Part shown: positions 43,894 through 51,860 of the stretch, piece by piece
How positions within the stretch are numbered: the stretch's first letter is position 1
How the letters are laid out: every line of letters begins with the position of its first letter
Source: Bacillota bacterium
Lineage (GTDB): Bacteria > Bacillota > Bacilli > Paenibacillales > UBA4045
Assembly: GCA_023441055.1 (NCBI GenBank)
Contig: JAEZQY010000019.1
Span: 62,001 to 126,000, forward strand
Direction: 5' to 3'
DNA length: 64,000 nucleotides
Position numbers and translations under genes: made by a program
Notes under the pieces: generated by a model
What the model was told of the DNA's origin: nothing
The model's database searches: none
Seen by the model: only the letters and a program-made list of their open reading frames with translations

Positions 43894-43938
43894 GTGCAAT
43901 ATAACGTTATTTTTAGTTATTATAACACAACCTATTAT
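43894..43938. promoter_or_regulatory. 45-bp element before the AraC gene, first copy
   Basis: The stretch opens GTGCAAT, contains TAACGTTATTTT and ends with ACAACCTATTAT. 37 of 45 bases match the copy at 44648-44692, in the same plus orientation. On the minus strand it holds TATAAT, a plausible -10 box for the AraC gene. Confidence 0.6.
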
Positions 43939-43977
43939 CGCGCTGACGAGCCGAGCATTCATCCATCATACAACAAT

Positions 43978-44003
43978 AAGACCCGCCCAAATTGGCGGGT
44001 CTT
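43978..44003 (-). terminator. Rho-independent terminator after the 98-residue gene
   Basis: AAGACCCGCC (43978-43987) pairs perfectly with GGCGGGTCTT (43994-44003) around a six-base loop. On the minus strand it is followed by a T-rich stretch (TTATTGTTG) and ends the transcript of the small gene pair. Confidence 0.8.
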
Positions 44004-44044
44004 ATGAAGTTGCTATATAAGCATTAATATACGGTTCACGGTGA

Positions 44045-44341
44045 TTACCGAGCAGTGACATAAGGCCTTCTCTCTAGATGCGGAATGCCGGGGTCCTTGG
44101 ATGCCCCGTTCTCGATGGCATGTATTCGCTTCAGCCAAACTTTCGGTTTATAACCTGCCTGACTTGCTTGAAGAATACGCTCGGCATGGTCAAGACAGCT
44201 ATCATATCCTCCAAGCTTGCGTATAACCGGTACGTATTGAACGACAAGCTTACGCGCTGCATCGCTCTTATAGTGAAAGTGATTGATCAGTTCCTCGACA
44301 ATTCCACGTTCATAAGCGTTCAGCCTCACCTGAGTTTTCAT
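44045..44341 (-). CDS. Small protein of unknown function coupled to a DUF3990-like gene
   Basis: Protein of 98 residues starting MKTQVRLNAYERGIVEELI. It has an N-terminal helical part that could resemble a small DNA-binding or antitoxin-like fold, and a conserved-looking block KLGGYDSCLDHAERILQASQAGY. I do not recognise the family. Start 44341 is chosen because GAAGGTGG lies about 8 bases before it; the frame extends to 44383. It overlaps the end of the DUF3990-like gene by 32 bases, so both are made from one transcript. An antitoxin or immunity role is only a guess from the arrangement. Confidence 0.6.
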   Translation of the reverse strand: MKTQVRLNAYERGIVEELINHFHYKSDAARKLVVQYVPVIRKLGGYDSCLDHAERILQASQAGYKPKVWLKRIHAIENGASKDPGIPHLERRPYVTAR

Positions 44342-44561
44342 GATATGCCCACCTTCTTCCGGTATAGATGTAATAGCCAACAAGTCTCAGCGCTGCCTTG
44401 TGCGCCCATGCTCGGGCTTGTCCGGCAGATATTGTTGTGTAGAAGCCTTCTCCAAAGTCTCGCCCAGCACGCCAATATATTTGATTTAATAATCTGGATC
44501 GAAATGCTGGAATCAATTGATCTGTTGTTCCGTGATATAGACGCTGCGGTGTACTAATCAT
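44310..44561 (-). CDS. DUF3990-like protein, apparently shortened
   Basis: Frame of 83 residues. The part RLYHGTTDQLIP followed by GRDFGEGFYTTISAGQARAWA is the N-terminal motif of DUF3990, a family with an ADP-ribosyltransferase-like fold that is often found in toxin-type loci. Full members are about twice as long; here the frame ends soon after the motif with an unrelated tail (YYIYTGRRWAYHENSG). It may be a decayed gene or an unusually short member. It lies between the AraC regulator and the GH88 gene that appear to belong together. Confidence 0.6.
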   Translation of the reverse strand: MISTPQRLYHGTTDQLIPAFRSRLLNQIYWRAGRDFGEGFYTTISAGQARAWAHKAALRLVGYYIYTGRRWAYHENSGEAERL

Positions 44562-44647
44562 ATCACCCGTAAACCCCCACTAATTGGAAGAAGTATATCA
44601 AGTATACCAGATCATTTACCGAGATAGAATGAGATGGAACAGGATAA

Positions 44648-44692
44648 GTGCAATCTAACGTTATTTTCAGCCATTATACCACAACATTTCAT
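44648..44692. promoter_or_regulatory. 45-bp element before the GH88 gene, second copy
   Basis: It repeats the element at 43894-43938 in direct orientation with eight differences (GTGCAAT, TAACGTTATTTT, ATTATA, CACAAC conserved). It ends 54 bases before the GH88 start, in the range of an activator site. Confidence 0.6.
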
Positions 44693-44746
44693 CTGGGGAA
44701 TTCCTATACTAGATAGTAATACGATAGGAAGAGGAGTGGTGCTCAG

Positions 44747-45886
44747 ATGAATTATGCTAGCGATGCGTCAACTCAGTCATGGCTGGACGAAGTATGGACA
44801 AGGCTCGATGCCAAAATGTCGGCTGAATGTGATCGTATAGGCGATCGGATCCCGTACATTCCTGAGAATGGCCGTTACATGAAGGATATGGGCGAGGTTG
44901 ATCCAGAATGGTGGACGAACGGCTTCTGGGGCGGCATGCTGTGGCAGATGTATCACGCCACCAAGCAGGAGAAGTACAAGACGGCGGCTGAAGGTGTGGA
45001 ACGCAGACTGGATGTGACCTTCGAGAATTTCGAGGGCCTGCATCATGATGTCGGCTTCATGTGGCTGCATACATCTGTGGCGAATTATCGCCTGACCGGT
45101 GATGCTCGCGCGAAGGCCAGAGGCTTGCATGCGGCGAATATTCTGGCTGGCCGATACAATCCGCGCGGGAAGTTCATACGAGCCTGGAACCAAGACCGAA
45201 CTGGCTGGATGATTGTTGATTGCATGATGAATATTCCAATTCTGTACTGGGCCAGCGAGCTGATCGGCGATCCGAGATTCACATATATTGCTAAGGATCA
45301 TGCGGATACGACGCTGAATGTGACGGTTCGCCCGGATGGCTCCTGCAATCATATTGTCGTACTGGATCCAGACACCGGCGAACTGCTGGAAACGCCAGGC
45401 GGTCAAGGGTATGAATCCGGCTCCTCGTGGTCGCGCGGCCAGGCATGGGCATTGTATGGTTTCGCGCTGAGCTATCGTCACACCGGCGATGTGCGCTATC
45501 TGGACGCGGCGAAGCAAATCGCACATTACTTCATTGCTAATGTAGCGGGGACCGACTATGTGCCGCTCGTGGATTTCCGCTCGCCGGCTGAAGGTCCGTA
45601 TTGGGATACGACTGCAGGTATGATCGCAGCATGCGGACTGCTCGAGATCGCCGATTCAGTGGGTGAATTAGAACAAGGTTTGTATGCGAATGCGGCTCTG
45701 AACATGCTGAAGTCTACGGAGCGTCAATACGCGAATTGGGACGTTGAGGTGGATTCGATCATCGCCAATGGCACTGCAGCTTATCATAGCAGAGGTCATG
45801 ATTTCGGCGTGCCGATCATCTATGGCGACTACTTCTTCATCGAGGCGATTCTGCGCCTGAGAGGACAGTCGTTCCTAATCTGGTAA
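44747..45886 (+). CDS. Unsaturated glucuronyl hydrolase, glycoside hydrolase family 88
   Basis: Cytoplasmic alpha/alpha-barrel enzyme of 379 residues. Asp101 (GLHHDVGFMWL) and Asp158 (IVDCMMNIPILYWA) match the two catalytic aspartates of Bacillus UGL; other family blocks are WWTNGFWGGMLWQMY, GSSWSRGQAWALYGFALSYRHTGD and HDFGVPIIYGDYFFIEAILRL. It removes the 4,5-unsaturated uronic acid that polysaccharide lyases leave on oligosaccharide ends. The ribosome site is GGAAGAGGAG. Its likely regulator is the AraC gene at 43005. No lyase is in the window. Confidence 0.95.
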   Translation: MNYASDASTQSWLDEVWTRLDAKMSAECDRIGDRIPYIPENGRYMKDMGEVDPEWWTNGFWGGMLWQMYHATKQEKYKTAAEGVERRLDVTFENFEGLHHDVGFMWLHTSVANYRLTGDARAKARGLHAANILAGRYNPRGKFIRAWNQDRTGWMIVDCMMNIPILYWASELIGDPRFTYIAKDHADTTLNVTVRPDGSCNHIVVLDPDTGELLETPGGQGYESGSSWSRGQAWALYGFALSYRHTGDVRYLDAAKQIAHYFIANVAGTDYVPLVDFRSPAEGPYWDTTAGMIAACGLLEIADSVGELEQGLYANAALNMLKSTERQYANWDVEVDSIIANGTAAYHSRGHDFGVPIIYGDYFFIEAILRLRGQSFLIW

Positions 45887-45892
45887 TGAACG

Positions 45893-45930
45893 GAGGACTG
45901 TTCCCCTTAGCGGGAGCAGTCCTCTTACTA
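45893..45930 (+). terminator. Hairpin terminator after the GH88 gene
   Basis: GAGGACTG (45893-45900) pairs with CAGTCCTC (45917-45924), with CCC/GGG pairing inside. The tail TTACTATTT is only moderately T-rich. The 51-bp repeats begin directly after. Confidence 0.7.
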
Positions 45931-46176
45931 TTTCGCGCACCACGCAACATTCCAGCGCCATTAGTCCGGCTTGACCTTACTATTCGCGTACCACGCAGCA
46001 TCCCAGCCCCATTAGTCCGGTAGAACCTCACTATTCACGCACCACGCAGCATCCCAGCGCCATTAGTCCGGCCAGACCTCACTAATCGCGCATCACGCAA
46101 CATTCCAGCGCCATTAGTCCGGCCAGACCTCACTATTCACGCACCATGCATCATTCCCGCTCATTTTAGTGAGGCC
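45927..46176 (+). repeat. Tandem 51-bp repeat array, four full units and a partial one
   Basis: Units begin ACTATT or ACTAAT at 45927, 45979, 46030, 46081 and 46132; the spacings are 52, 51, 51 and 51 bp. Each unit contains CGCACCACGCANCAT and CCATTAGTCCGG. It occupies most of the 401-bp gap before the response regulator gene; the remainder (46177-46287) should hold that gene's promoter. No gene is supported within the gap. Confidence 0.9.
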
Positions 46177-46287
46177 CCGCCGTACTAAATCTCCCTGCGT
46201 CGCAAGCATTGCCGTGCTCCAATCATCCCGTGTATAGTTAGTTATAGTAGAGCAAGATAACTATTGTGAGATTAGGATGATTGCGCC

Positions 46288-46977
46288 ATGCGCCTATTAC
46301 TCGTAGAAGATGATAAGACCATTGCCTCTGGACTCCAGTATTCGCTGGAGCAGGAGGGCTATACCGTCACGCTTCATTATGATTATCAGTCTGCCAAACA
46401 AGCGCTCAGCGATCCCGCACTTCGATTCGATCTGTGTCTGCTTGACCTGAACCTGCCTGGCGGCAGCGGATATGAGCTATGCAAGCTCGCCAAGACCCGC
46501 AATGATACGCCGGTGATCTTCCTGACAGCCGTCGATGATGAGGTGAATGTGGTCATGGGGCTCGATATGGGAGCCGACGACTATATCACGAAGCCATTCC
46601 GCGTGCGCGAGCTGCTGTCGCGAATCAAGTCGGTGCTGCGCCGGGCAGGCAATCCGCAGCAGGCTCAGGCGAGGACGGTCATCGAGCTGGACGCCATCCG
46701 CATTCATACCCTCGAAGGCAAGGTGTACAAGCGGGATCAGGAAGTGCTGCTCACCGCATTGGAATACCGCCTGCTGATGATCTTCGCCAGTCATATCGGT
46801 CAGGTGCTTACCCGCGCTCAGCTTCTGGAGCGAATCTGGGATGTCGCCGGCGACTTCGTGAATGATAATACATTAACGGTCTATATCAAGCGGCTTCGCG
46901 AGAAGCTGGAGGATGACCCACAGCAGCCGACGATTATCAAGACAGTGCGCGGTCTGGGCTATAAGGCAGGTGAGTAG
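46288..46977 (+). CDS. OmpR-family response regulator
   Basis: Protein of 229 residues. The receiver domain has VEDD near 6-9, phospho-acceptor Asp in LCLLDLNLPGGSG (about residue 53), and Lys in ITKPFRVREL; the C-terminal winged helix has LTALEYRLLMIFASHIGQVLTR read in parts and DNTLTVYIKRLREKLEDD. It precedes the kinase gene by two bases and an ABC exporter, the layout of systems that sense antimicrobial peptides or envelope damage. Three GTCA-type repeats at 47985-48010 are its likely binding site. Confidence 0.93.
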   Translation: MRLLLVEDDKTIASGLQYSLEQEGYTVTLHYDYQSAKQALSDPALRFDLCLLDLNLPGGSGYELCKLAKTRNDTPVIFLTAVDDEVNVVMGLDMGADDYITKPFRVRELLSRIKSVLRRAGNPQQAQARTVIELDAIRIHTLEGKVYKRDQEVLLTALEYRLLMIFASHIGQVLTRAQLLERIWDVAGDFVNDNTLTVYIKRLREKLEDDPQQPTIIKTVRGLGYKAGE

Positions 46978-46979
46978 GC

Positions 46980-47981
46980 ATGCTGCGAAATAAAGAAGTC
47001 CGATCGCTCCTGCTGATCGTCTGCTCCATTACGATCCTGCTCACGCTAGCAGCCGCCTGGTACGATCCGGTAGCGGCCGGGTTCGTGCTGCTGGCAGCCG
47101 CGCTGATCATCACCTTCGGCTTCCTCTATACGCGCAGGCGCTATCGGGAGCTCGAGCGGCTCGCCGCCTATCTCCGTCAGATCACGAGCGGCGATTACGC
47201 CCTGGATGTGCGTGATCATGAGGAAGGCGAGCTCAGTATTCTCAGGAGCGAGATCTATAAGGTGACGGTCAAGCTGTCGGAGCACAGCGCGCAATTACAG
47301 CAGGATAAGCTGCAGCTGACGGCCGCCATATCCGATATCTCCCATCAGCTCAAGACGCCGCTCACCTCGATGCTGGTCATGGTCGATCTGCTCAGCGACG
47401 ACAAGCTCCCGCCGGACAGACGGACGGAATTCACGCGCAACATCAGCGTTCAGCTGGAGCGTATGGAGTGGCTGATCTCGTCCTTGCTGAAGCTGTCGAA
47501 GATCGATGCGGGTACGGTTTATTTTCGGCGGGATGTAGTTGAGGTTAAGCCGCTCATTCATCAGGCGCTGGAGCCGCTGCTGATTCCTCTGGATATTAAG
47601 GGCGTGTCGCTGGACATTCAGGGGGATCCATCAGTTAGCTTCATCGGGGACGGCAAGTGGACGGCGGAAGCGCTTATTAATATGGTGAAGAACGCGGCTG
47701 AGCATACGCCCGAGGGGGGCACGATCCGGCTGGCATTCGCGGAGAATGCGCTGTATACCGAGATTGTCATCACGGACAGCGGACCGGGAATCCCGGCGGA
47801 GGACATGCCCTACATCTTCAAGCGGTTCTACCGAGGCAAGCACGCCAGCGAGGACAGTATCGGCATTGGTCTGGCCATGGCGCACAGTATTATCGCCAGC
47901 CAGCACGGGACGATCGACGCGGAGAGTCAGATCGGGATAGGCACAACGTTCCGCATCAAGTTCTATAAGCGAAGTGACTAG
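46980..47981 (+). CDS. Sensor histidine kinase partner of the OmpR-type regulator
   Basis: Kinase of 333 residues with two N-terminal membrane helices close together (LLLIVCSITILLTLAAAW and AAGFVLLAAALIITFGFLY) and almost no extracellular loop. The HisKA motif is ISHQLKTPLTS with N box MVKNAAEHT and G boxes ITDSGPGIP and GIGLAMAHSI. An intramembrane-sensing kinase of this form usually learns of its signal through the neighbouring ABC transporter. The ATG lies two bases after the regulator's stop. Confidence 0.93.
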   Translation: MLRNKEVRSLLLIVCSITILLTLAAAWYDPVAAGFVLLAAALIITFGFLYTRRRYRELERLAAYLRQITSGDYALDVRDHEEGELSILRSEIYKVTVKLSEHSAQLQQDKLQLTAAISDISHQLKTPLTSMLVMVDLLSDDKLPPDRRTEFTRNISVQLERMEWLISSLLKLSKIDAGTVYFRRDVVEVKPLIHQALEPLLIPLDIKGVSLDIQGDPSVSFIGDGKWTAEALINMVKNAAEHTPEGGTIRLAFAENALYTEIVITDSGPGIPAEDMPYIFKRFYRGKHASEDSIGIGLAMAHSIIASQHGTIDAESQIGIGTTFRIKFYKRSD

Positions 47982-47984
47982 ATT

Positions 47985-48010
47985 GTCACCTGGCAGTCAC
48001 GGGATAGTCA
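47985..48010 (+). promoter_or_regulatory. Three direct repeats with 11-bp period, likely response-regulator site
   Basis: GTCAC at 47985 and 47996 and GTCAT-type at 48007 recur every 11 bp just before the ABC transporter genes. OmpR-family regulators bind such tandem half-sites. The site begins right after the kinase stop codon. Confidence 0.5.
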
Positions 48011-48061
48011 TGCAGGACGATTACACTATCTCTATCAATATAGAAGGCTGGAGGGATAGAG

Positions 48062-48745
48062 ATGGAGATATTACGTATAGAGAATCTCGTTAAGCAGTAT
48101 GGCAAGGGTGAGATGGCCGTCAAGGCGCTGGATGACGTGTCCTTCTCGGTGAACCAAGGAGAGTTCGTGGCGATTGTCGGACCGTCGGGCTCCGGGAAGT
48201 CGACACTGCTGCATATGCTCGGCGGAGTCGATCGGCCAACCAGCGGCAAGGTGATGATTAACGGGACGGATGTGTACAAGCTGAATGAGACGCAGCTGGC
48301 CATCTTCAGACGCAGACAGATCGGACTGATCTATCAATTCTACAATTTAATACCCGTGCTGACCGTAGAGGAAAATATTACCCTGCCCCTGCTGCTCGAT
48401 GAGCATAAGGTGGACCAGAAGCAATTCGATGATCTGGTTCGGTCACTCAATCTGCAGGATCGGCTTACGCATCTGCCGAATCAATTGTCCGGCGGGCAGC
48501 AGCAGCGCGTGTCGATCGGCCGGGCGCTGATCAGCAACCCGGCCTTGATTCTAGCTGATGAGCCGACCGGCAATCTGGACAGCAAGAACAGCAGCGAAAT
48601 TATCGAGCTGCTCAAGATGTTCAATAAGTCGTTCAATCAGACGCTGATCATGATCACGCATGACGAGCGGATCGCGCTGCAGGCCGATCGGGTGATCGCG
48701 ATCGCCGATGGCCGGATAGAGAGGGACGAGGTGATTCGTCCATGA
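48062..48745 (+). CDS. ABC transporter ATP-binding protein, MacB/LolD/BceA type
   Basis: ATPase of 227 residues: Walker A GPSGSGKST, Q-loop region LIYQFYNLIPVLTVEENI, signature LSGGQQQRVSIGRAL, Walker B LILADEPTGNLDS. It drives mechanotransmission-type ABC systems with FtsX-like permeases. The ATG follows GGAGGG; the stop overlaps the permease start by four bases (ATGA). It is controlled, by inference, by the two-component pair upstream. Confidence 0.94.
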   Translation: MEILRIENLVKQYGKGEMAVKALDDVSFSVNQGEFVAIVGPSGSGKSTLLHMLGGVDRPTSGKVMINGTDVYKLNETQLAIFRRRQIGLIYQFYNLIPVLTVEENITLPLLLDEHKVDQKQFDDLVRSLNLQDRLTHLPNQLSGGQQQRVSIGRALISNPALILADEPTGNLDSKNSSEIIELLKMFNKSFNQTLIMITHDERIALQADRVIAIADGRIERDEVIRP

Positions 48746-51348
48746 ACATTGTCAATAAGCTGACGCTGCGCCATCTGAAATTGAACAAGCGGAGAACGCT
48801 GGTGACGATGATTGGCGTCGTCATCTCAGTCGCGATGATCATGGCTGTGGCGACGATCAGCATGTCCTTCATGGATCTGTTCCAGCGCCAGGCGATTGCC
48901 AGCGAGGGGGAATGGCATGTCTACTACCCGATGCTGGATGCGGAGCAGATTGCGAAGCTTCAGCAGGATGCGGAGACCGAGGCTGTTGTCCTCTCGAGGG
49001 ATCGCGGGTATGCGCAGCTGGAAGGCAGCCAGAATCTGTACAAGCCGTATGTGCATGTCCGCGAGTTTAATGAGGCGGGGTTTGATTATTTTCCAATTGT
49101 GATAACAAAGGGGCGCGCGCCGCAGGCTGCAGATGAGCTTGTCATCTCCGAGGAAATCGCGGAGACGGCCAAGGTGCCGCTGCAGATTGGGGATACGCTG
49201 ACGCTGGATGTGGGGCATCGTCTAATCACAGCTGGGGATAAGATAGGCCAGGTGCTGAGCCCCCAACTTGATCTGCGGTTTGTTGACGGGGAGCTGGCCG
49301 AGGAGATTAAGCCGTCGGAGACGAGAAGTTATACCGTAGTGGGGGTTATTGAGCGGCCGTCATGGGAATTGGCGAGGTCGCCAGGCTACACGGTTCTCTC
49401 CTATGTGGATGAGCATGTGCTGGGCGCTGGTGAGCGGATAGACAGTCTAGTTGTATTGGAGAAAGTGAAGAAGTCGCTCTATCAGCATGCGGAGAAGGTT
49501 GCGGAGAAGCTCGGGCTTGACGCGAGCAGGGTGGACTATAACAACAGCCTGCTTCGCTACTATGGCGTGTCCGATCACGATGCGCTGCGCAAGACCTTGC
49601 TCTATCTAACTTCCATCATTATGGCTGTGATCATGCTGGGCTCCGTGTCGTTGATTTACAACGCCTTCGCGATCTCAGTGTCCGAGCGTTCCCGCCATCT
49701 GGGCATGCTGTCCAGTGTCGGCGCAACGAGCAGGCAGAAGCGGAATTCCGTCTTCTTCGAGGGCGCGGTAATTGGCTTGATCAGCATCCCGGTTGGACTA
49801 GTCAGCGGTTTGGTTGGAATCGGGATTACGTTCCGATTTATTAATGCCTCGATCAAGGGGGTACTCGGTGTGACCGAGGGCTTGCGCGTTGCGGTGTCAC
49901 CGTTGACCGTTGCCGCAGCGTGCGGGGTGTCGATCTTGACGATCTTCATCTCCACCTATATTCCAGCGCGCAGAGCGTCGCGCATCTCCGCGATCGACGC
50001 GATTAGGCAGTCGCAGGATATTAAGCTGACCGGCAAGGCCGTGAAGACTTCGCGTCTGGTGCGCAAGCTGTTCGGGATTGAAGCGGAGATCGGCTTGAAG
50101 AATCTGAAGCGCAATCGGCGCAGGTACCAGGCTACGGTGTTCTCGCTGGTGATCAGTATCCTCTTGTTCCTGACCGTATCCTACTTCACGGCTACGCTGA
50201 GGCAGACCGCGGAGATGACGCAGGACGGATTCAATTATGATATTCAAGTGGCATCGCATGAGAATGTGCAGCTGGATCCGCAGCTGGTGGATCAGATAAC
50301 TAGGCTTGAGGAAGTGACCGCGATCAGCGAGATGAAGCTGACTAGAGCCGATGTCTGGGTTGAGGAGGATCAGCTGGCAGACTCGATGGTCCAGATCGCT
50401 CGCGAAGCTGGAATCGAGCAGCGTGACGGCAAGTATCGCTATCTGGTGGAGCTGTACGCAGTCGATGATCGGGGCTTGCAGGCGTATGCGGCCAAGTCCG
50501 GCATCAATGTGAATCAGCTGAAGGCGGACGATCGACTGAACGCAATCGTGGTGAACACATTCAGCTATTACAATAGAGAGTCTGGCAGGTTTATTGGGAC
50601 TGATGTTCTTCAGTCGGATGGGAATGATCCTCTGGTGTTATTCGATACCGACACGGATTCGGGACAGCCGCTCGGCGAGTTGGAAGTGGTCGCATTAACG
50701 GATCAGATGCCCATGGGCCTGCTGTACTATAATATAGGATCCATCAAGGTGATTATCTCAATCGATGCCATGGATCGTCTGATCGACGCAGCAGATGAGC
50801 CTGTTCGCTACTGGAATACGTTGTACCTGACCAGCAGCGATCCGATGAAGACGCAGCGCGATATAGAAGCGATGCAGGGAAGCAATCAGACGAGGATATA
50901 TAATCTCTACCAATCCAAGCAGAAGGATGAGCAGCTGATTATGCTGCTGTCGGTGTTCACGTATGGCTTCATCATCTTGATCACGGCGATCTCGGTGGCG
51001 AACATCCTGAACACGATCACGACGAGCGTCTCACTGCGTAAGCGCGAATTTGCGATGCTCAGGTCGGTCGGCATGACGCCTGCAGGCTTCAATAAGATGA
51101 TGAACTATGAGAGCATCTTCTATGGCCTGAAGTCACTGTTATACGGACTGCCGCTCAGCTTCGGCGTGATGCTGCTGATCTACCGCTCGGCTGGCTTCAC
51201 CTTCGAGTACAGCTTCGAGCCGCCGTGGCTCAGCCTGCTGATCGTAGTGGTTGCCGTGTTCGCCATTGTTGGGCTGGCGATGATGTATTCCAGCGCCAGA
51301 GTGAAGCGGGAGAATATCATCGATGCGATTAAGCAGGAGAGTATCTAA
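48742..51348 (+). CDS. FtsX/MacB-type ABC transporter permease
   Basis: Membrane protein of 868 residues with two FtsX-type halves. An N-terminal helix (TLVTMIGVVISVAMIMAVA) and an extracellular domain (about 45-285) are followed by three helices, then a further helix near residue 475, a second extracellular domain (about 495-735) and three last helices. The arrangement matches MacB-like exporters of Bacillota that remove antimicrobial peptides or lipoproteins, longer than BceB. A terminator lies at 51366. The substrate is unknown. Confidence 0.92.
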   Translation: MNIVNKLTLRHLKLNKRRTLVTMIGVVISVAMIMAVATISMSFMDLFQRQAIASEGEWHVYYPMLDAEQIAKLQQDAETEAVVLSRDRGYAQLEGSQNLYKPYVHVREFNEAGFDYFPIVITKGRAPQAADELVISEEIAETAKVPLQIGDTLTLDVGHRLITAGDKIGQVLSPQLDLRFVDGELAEEIKPSETRSYTVVGVIERPSWELARSPGYTVLSYVDEHVLGAGERIDSLVVLEKVKKSLYQHAEKVAEKLGLDASRVDYNNSLLRYYGVSDHDALRKTLLYLTSIIMAVIMLGSVSLIYNAFAISVSERSRHLGMLSSVGATSRQKRNSVFFEGAVIGLISIPVGLVSGLVGIGITFRFINASIKGVLGVTEGLRVAVSPLTVAAACGVSILTIFISTYIPARRASRISAIDAIRQSQDIKLTGKAVKTSRLVRKLFGIEAEIGLKNLKRNRRRYQATVFSLVISILLFLTVSYFTATLRQTAEMTQDGFNYDIQVASHENVQLDPQLVDQITRLEEVTAISEMKLTRADVWVEEDQLADSMVQIAREAGIEQRDGKYRYLVELYAVDDRGLQAYAAKSGINVNQLKADDRLNAIVVNTFSYYNRESGRFIGTDVLQSDGNDPLVLFDTDTDSGQPLGELEVVALTDQMPMGLLYYNIGSIKVIISIDAMDRLIDAADEPVRYWNTLYLTSSDPMKTQRDIEAMQGSNQTRIYNLYQSKQKDEQLIMLLSVFTYGFIILITAISVANILNTITTSVSLRKREFAMLRSVGMTPAGFNKMMNYESIFYGLKSLLYGLPLSFGVMLLIYRSAGFTFEYSFEPPWLSLLIVVVAVFAIVGLAMMYSSARVKRENIIDAIKQESI

Positions 51349-51365
51349 AACTATAATTTGCGAGA

Positions 51366-51402
51366 GGGGTGCCAATTTAATTGGCGCTCTTTGTATTTTT
51401 TT
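51366..51402 (+). terminator. Terminator of the ABC exporter operon
   Basis: GCCAAT (51371-51376) and ATTGGC (51380-51385) form the core of a hairpin that can extend outward with G-rich and CTC bases; a T-rich tail (TTTGTATTTTTTT) follows. Confidence 0.75.
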
Positions 51403-51404
51403 GC

Positions 51405-51458
51405 TTGACACTAGTCGATTACAGTTGTAATCTAGTTCCAAGGACTACAATTGTAATC
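51405..51458 (+). promoter_or_regulatory. Promoter and two BlaI-type operators
   Basis: TTGACA (51405-51410) and TAATCT (51428-51433) are 17 bases apart. The palindrome GATTACA-GT-TGTAATC (51417-51432) covers the -10 region, and GACTACA-AT-TGTAATC (51443-51458) follows 26 bp later over the transcription start. The TACA/TGTA core is that of BlaI/MecI operators, so the repressor encoded next probably controls its own operon. Confidence 0.8.
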
Positions 51459-51485
51459 TTGAAAAAGGTGGAAGGAGAGAATGAT

Positions 51486-51857
51486 ATGCAGGTGCCCAAT
51501 ATTTCGGACGCGGAATGGGATGTCATGCGAGTGCTATGGCAAGCTTCGCCGTTAACGGCATCGGAGGTTATTACGCGATTGAGTGGGAGTAAGAGCTGGA
51601 AGCCCAAAACTGTGAAGACCTTGATAAGCAGATTGGTTCAGAAGCAAGCGCTAGGCTGCAATAAGGACAGCAGAGAATATACGTATTTTCCATTAGTGAG
51701 TGAGGATGAGTGTGTGGATGCAGAGAGTCATACTTTTCTGAATCGTATATTCGGTGGGTCCGTGAAGCCGATGATGGTGCATTTTATTGAGAATGAGAAG
51801 CTTTCACCTGAGGACATTCAAGAATTAAAGGCGCTGCTACAAGAGAAGGAGCAGTAA
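51486..51857 (+). CDS. BlaI/MecI-family repressor
   Basis: Protein of 123 residues. The N-terminal winged helix has ISDAEWDVMRVLWQASPLTASEVI and WKPKTVKTLISRLVQKQALG, both family hallmarks, and the C-terminal helix is for dimerisation. Start 51486 is 6 bases after AAGGAGAG; the frame extends to 51381 across the promoter. In known systems the partner protease cuts the repressor and so frees the operators. Here the partner follows four bases downstream. Confidence 0.93.
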   Translation: MQVPNISDAEWDVMRVLWQASPLTASEVITRLSGSKSWKPKTVKTLISRLVQKQALGCNKDSREYTYFPLVSEDECVDAESHTFLNRIFGGSVKPMMVHFIENEKLSPEDIQELKALLQEKEQ

Positions 51858-51860
51858 GCG

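Noticed and set aside
48742..51348. BceB-type bacitracin permease
   Set aside because: The protein is longer, with two extracellular domains and two FtsX-like halves, so the MacB-like description fits better.
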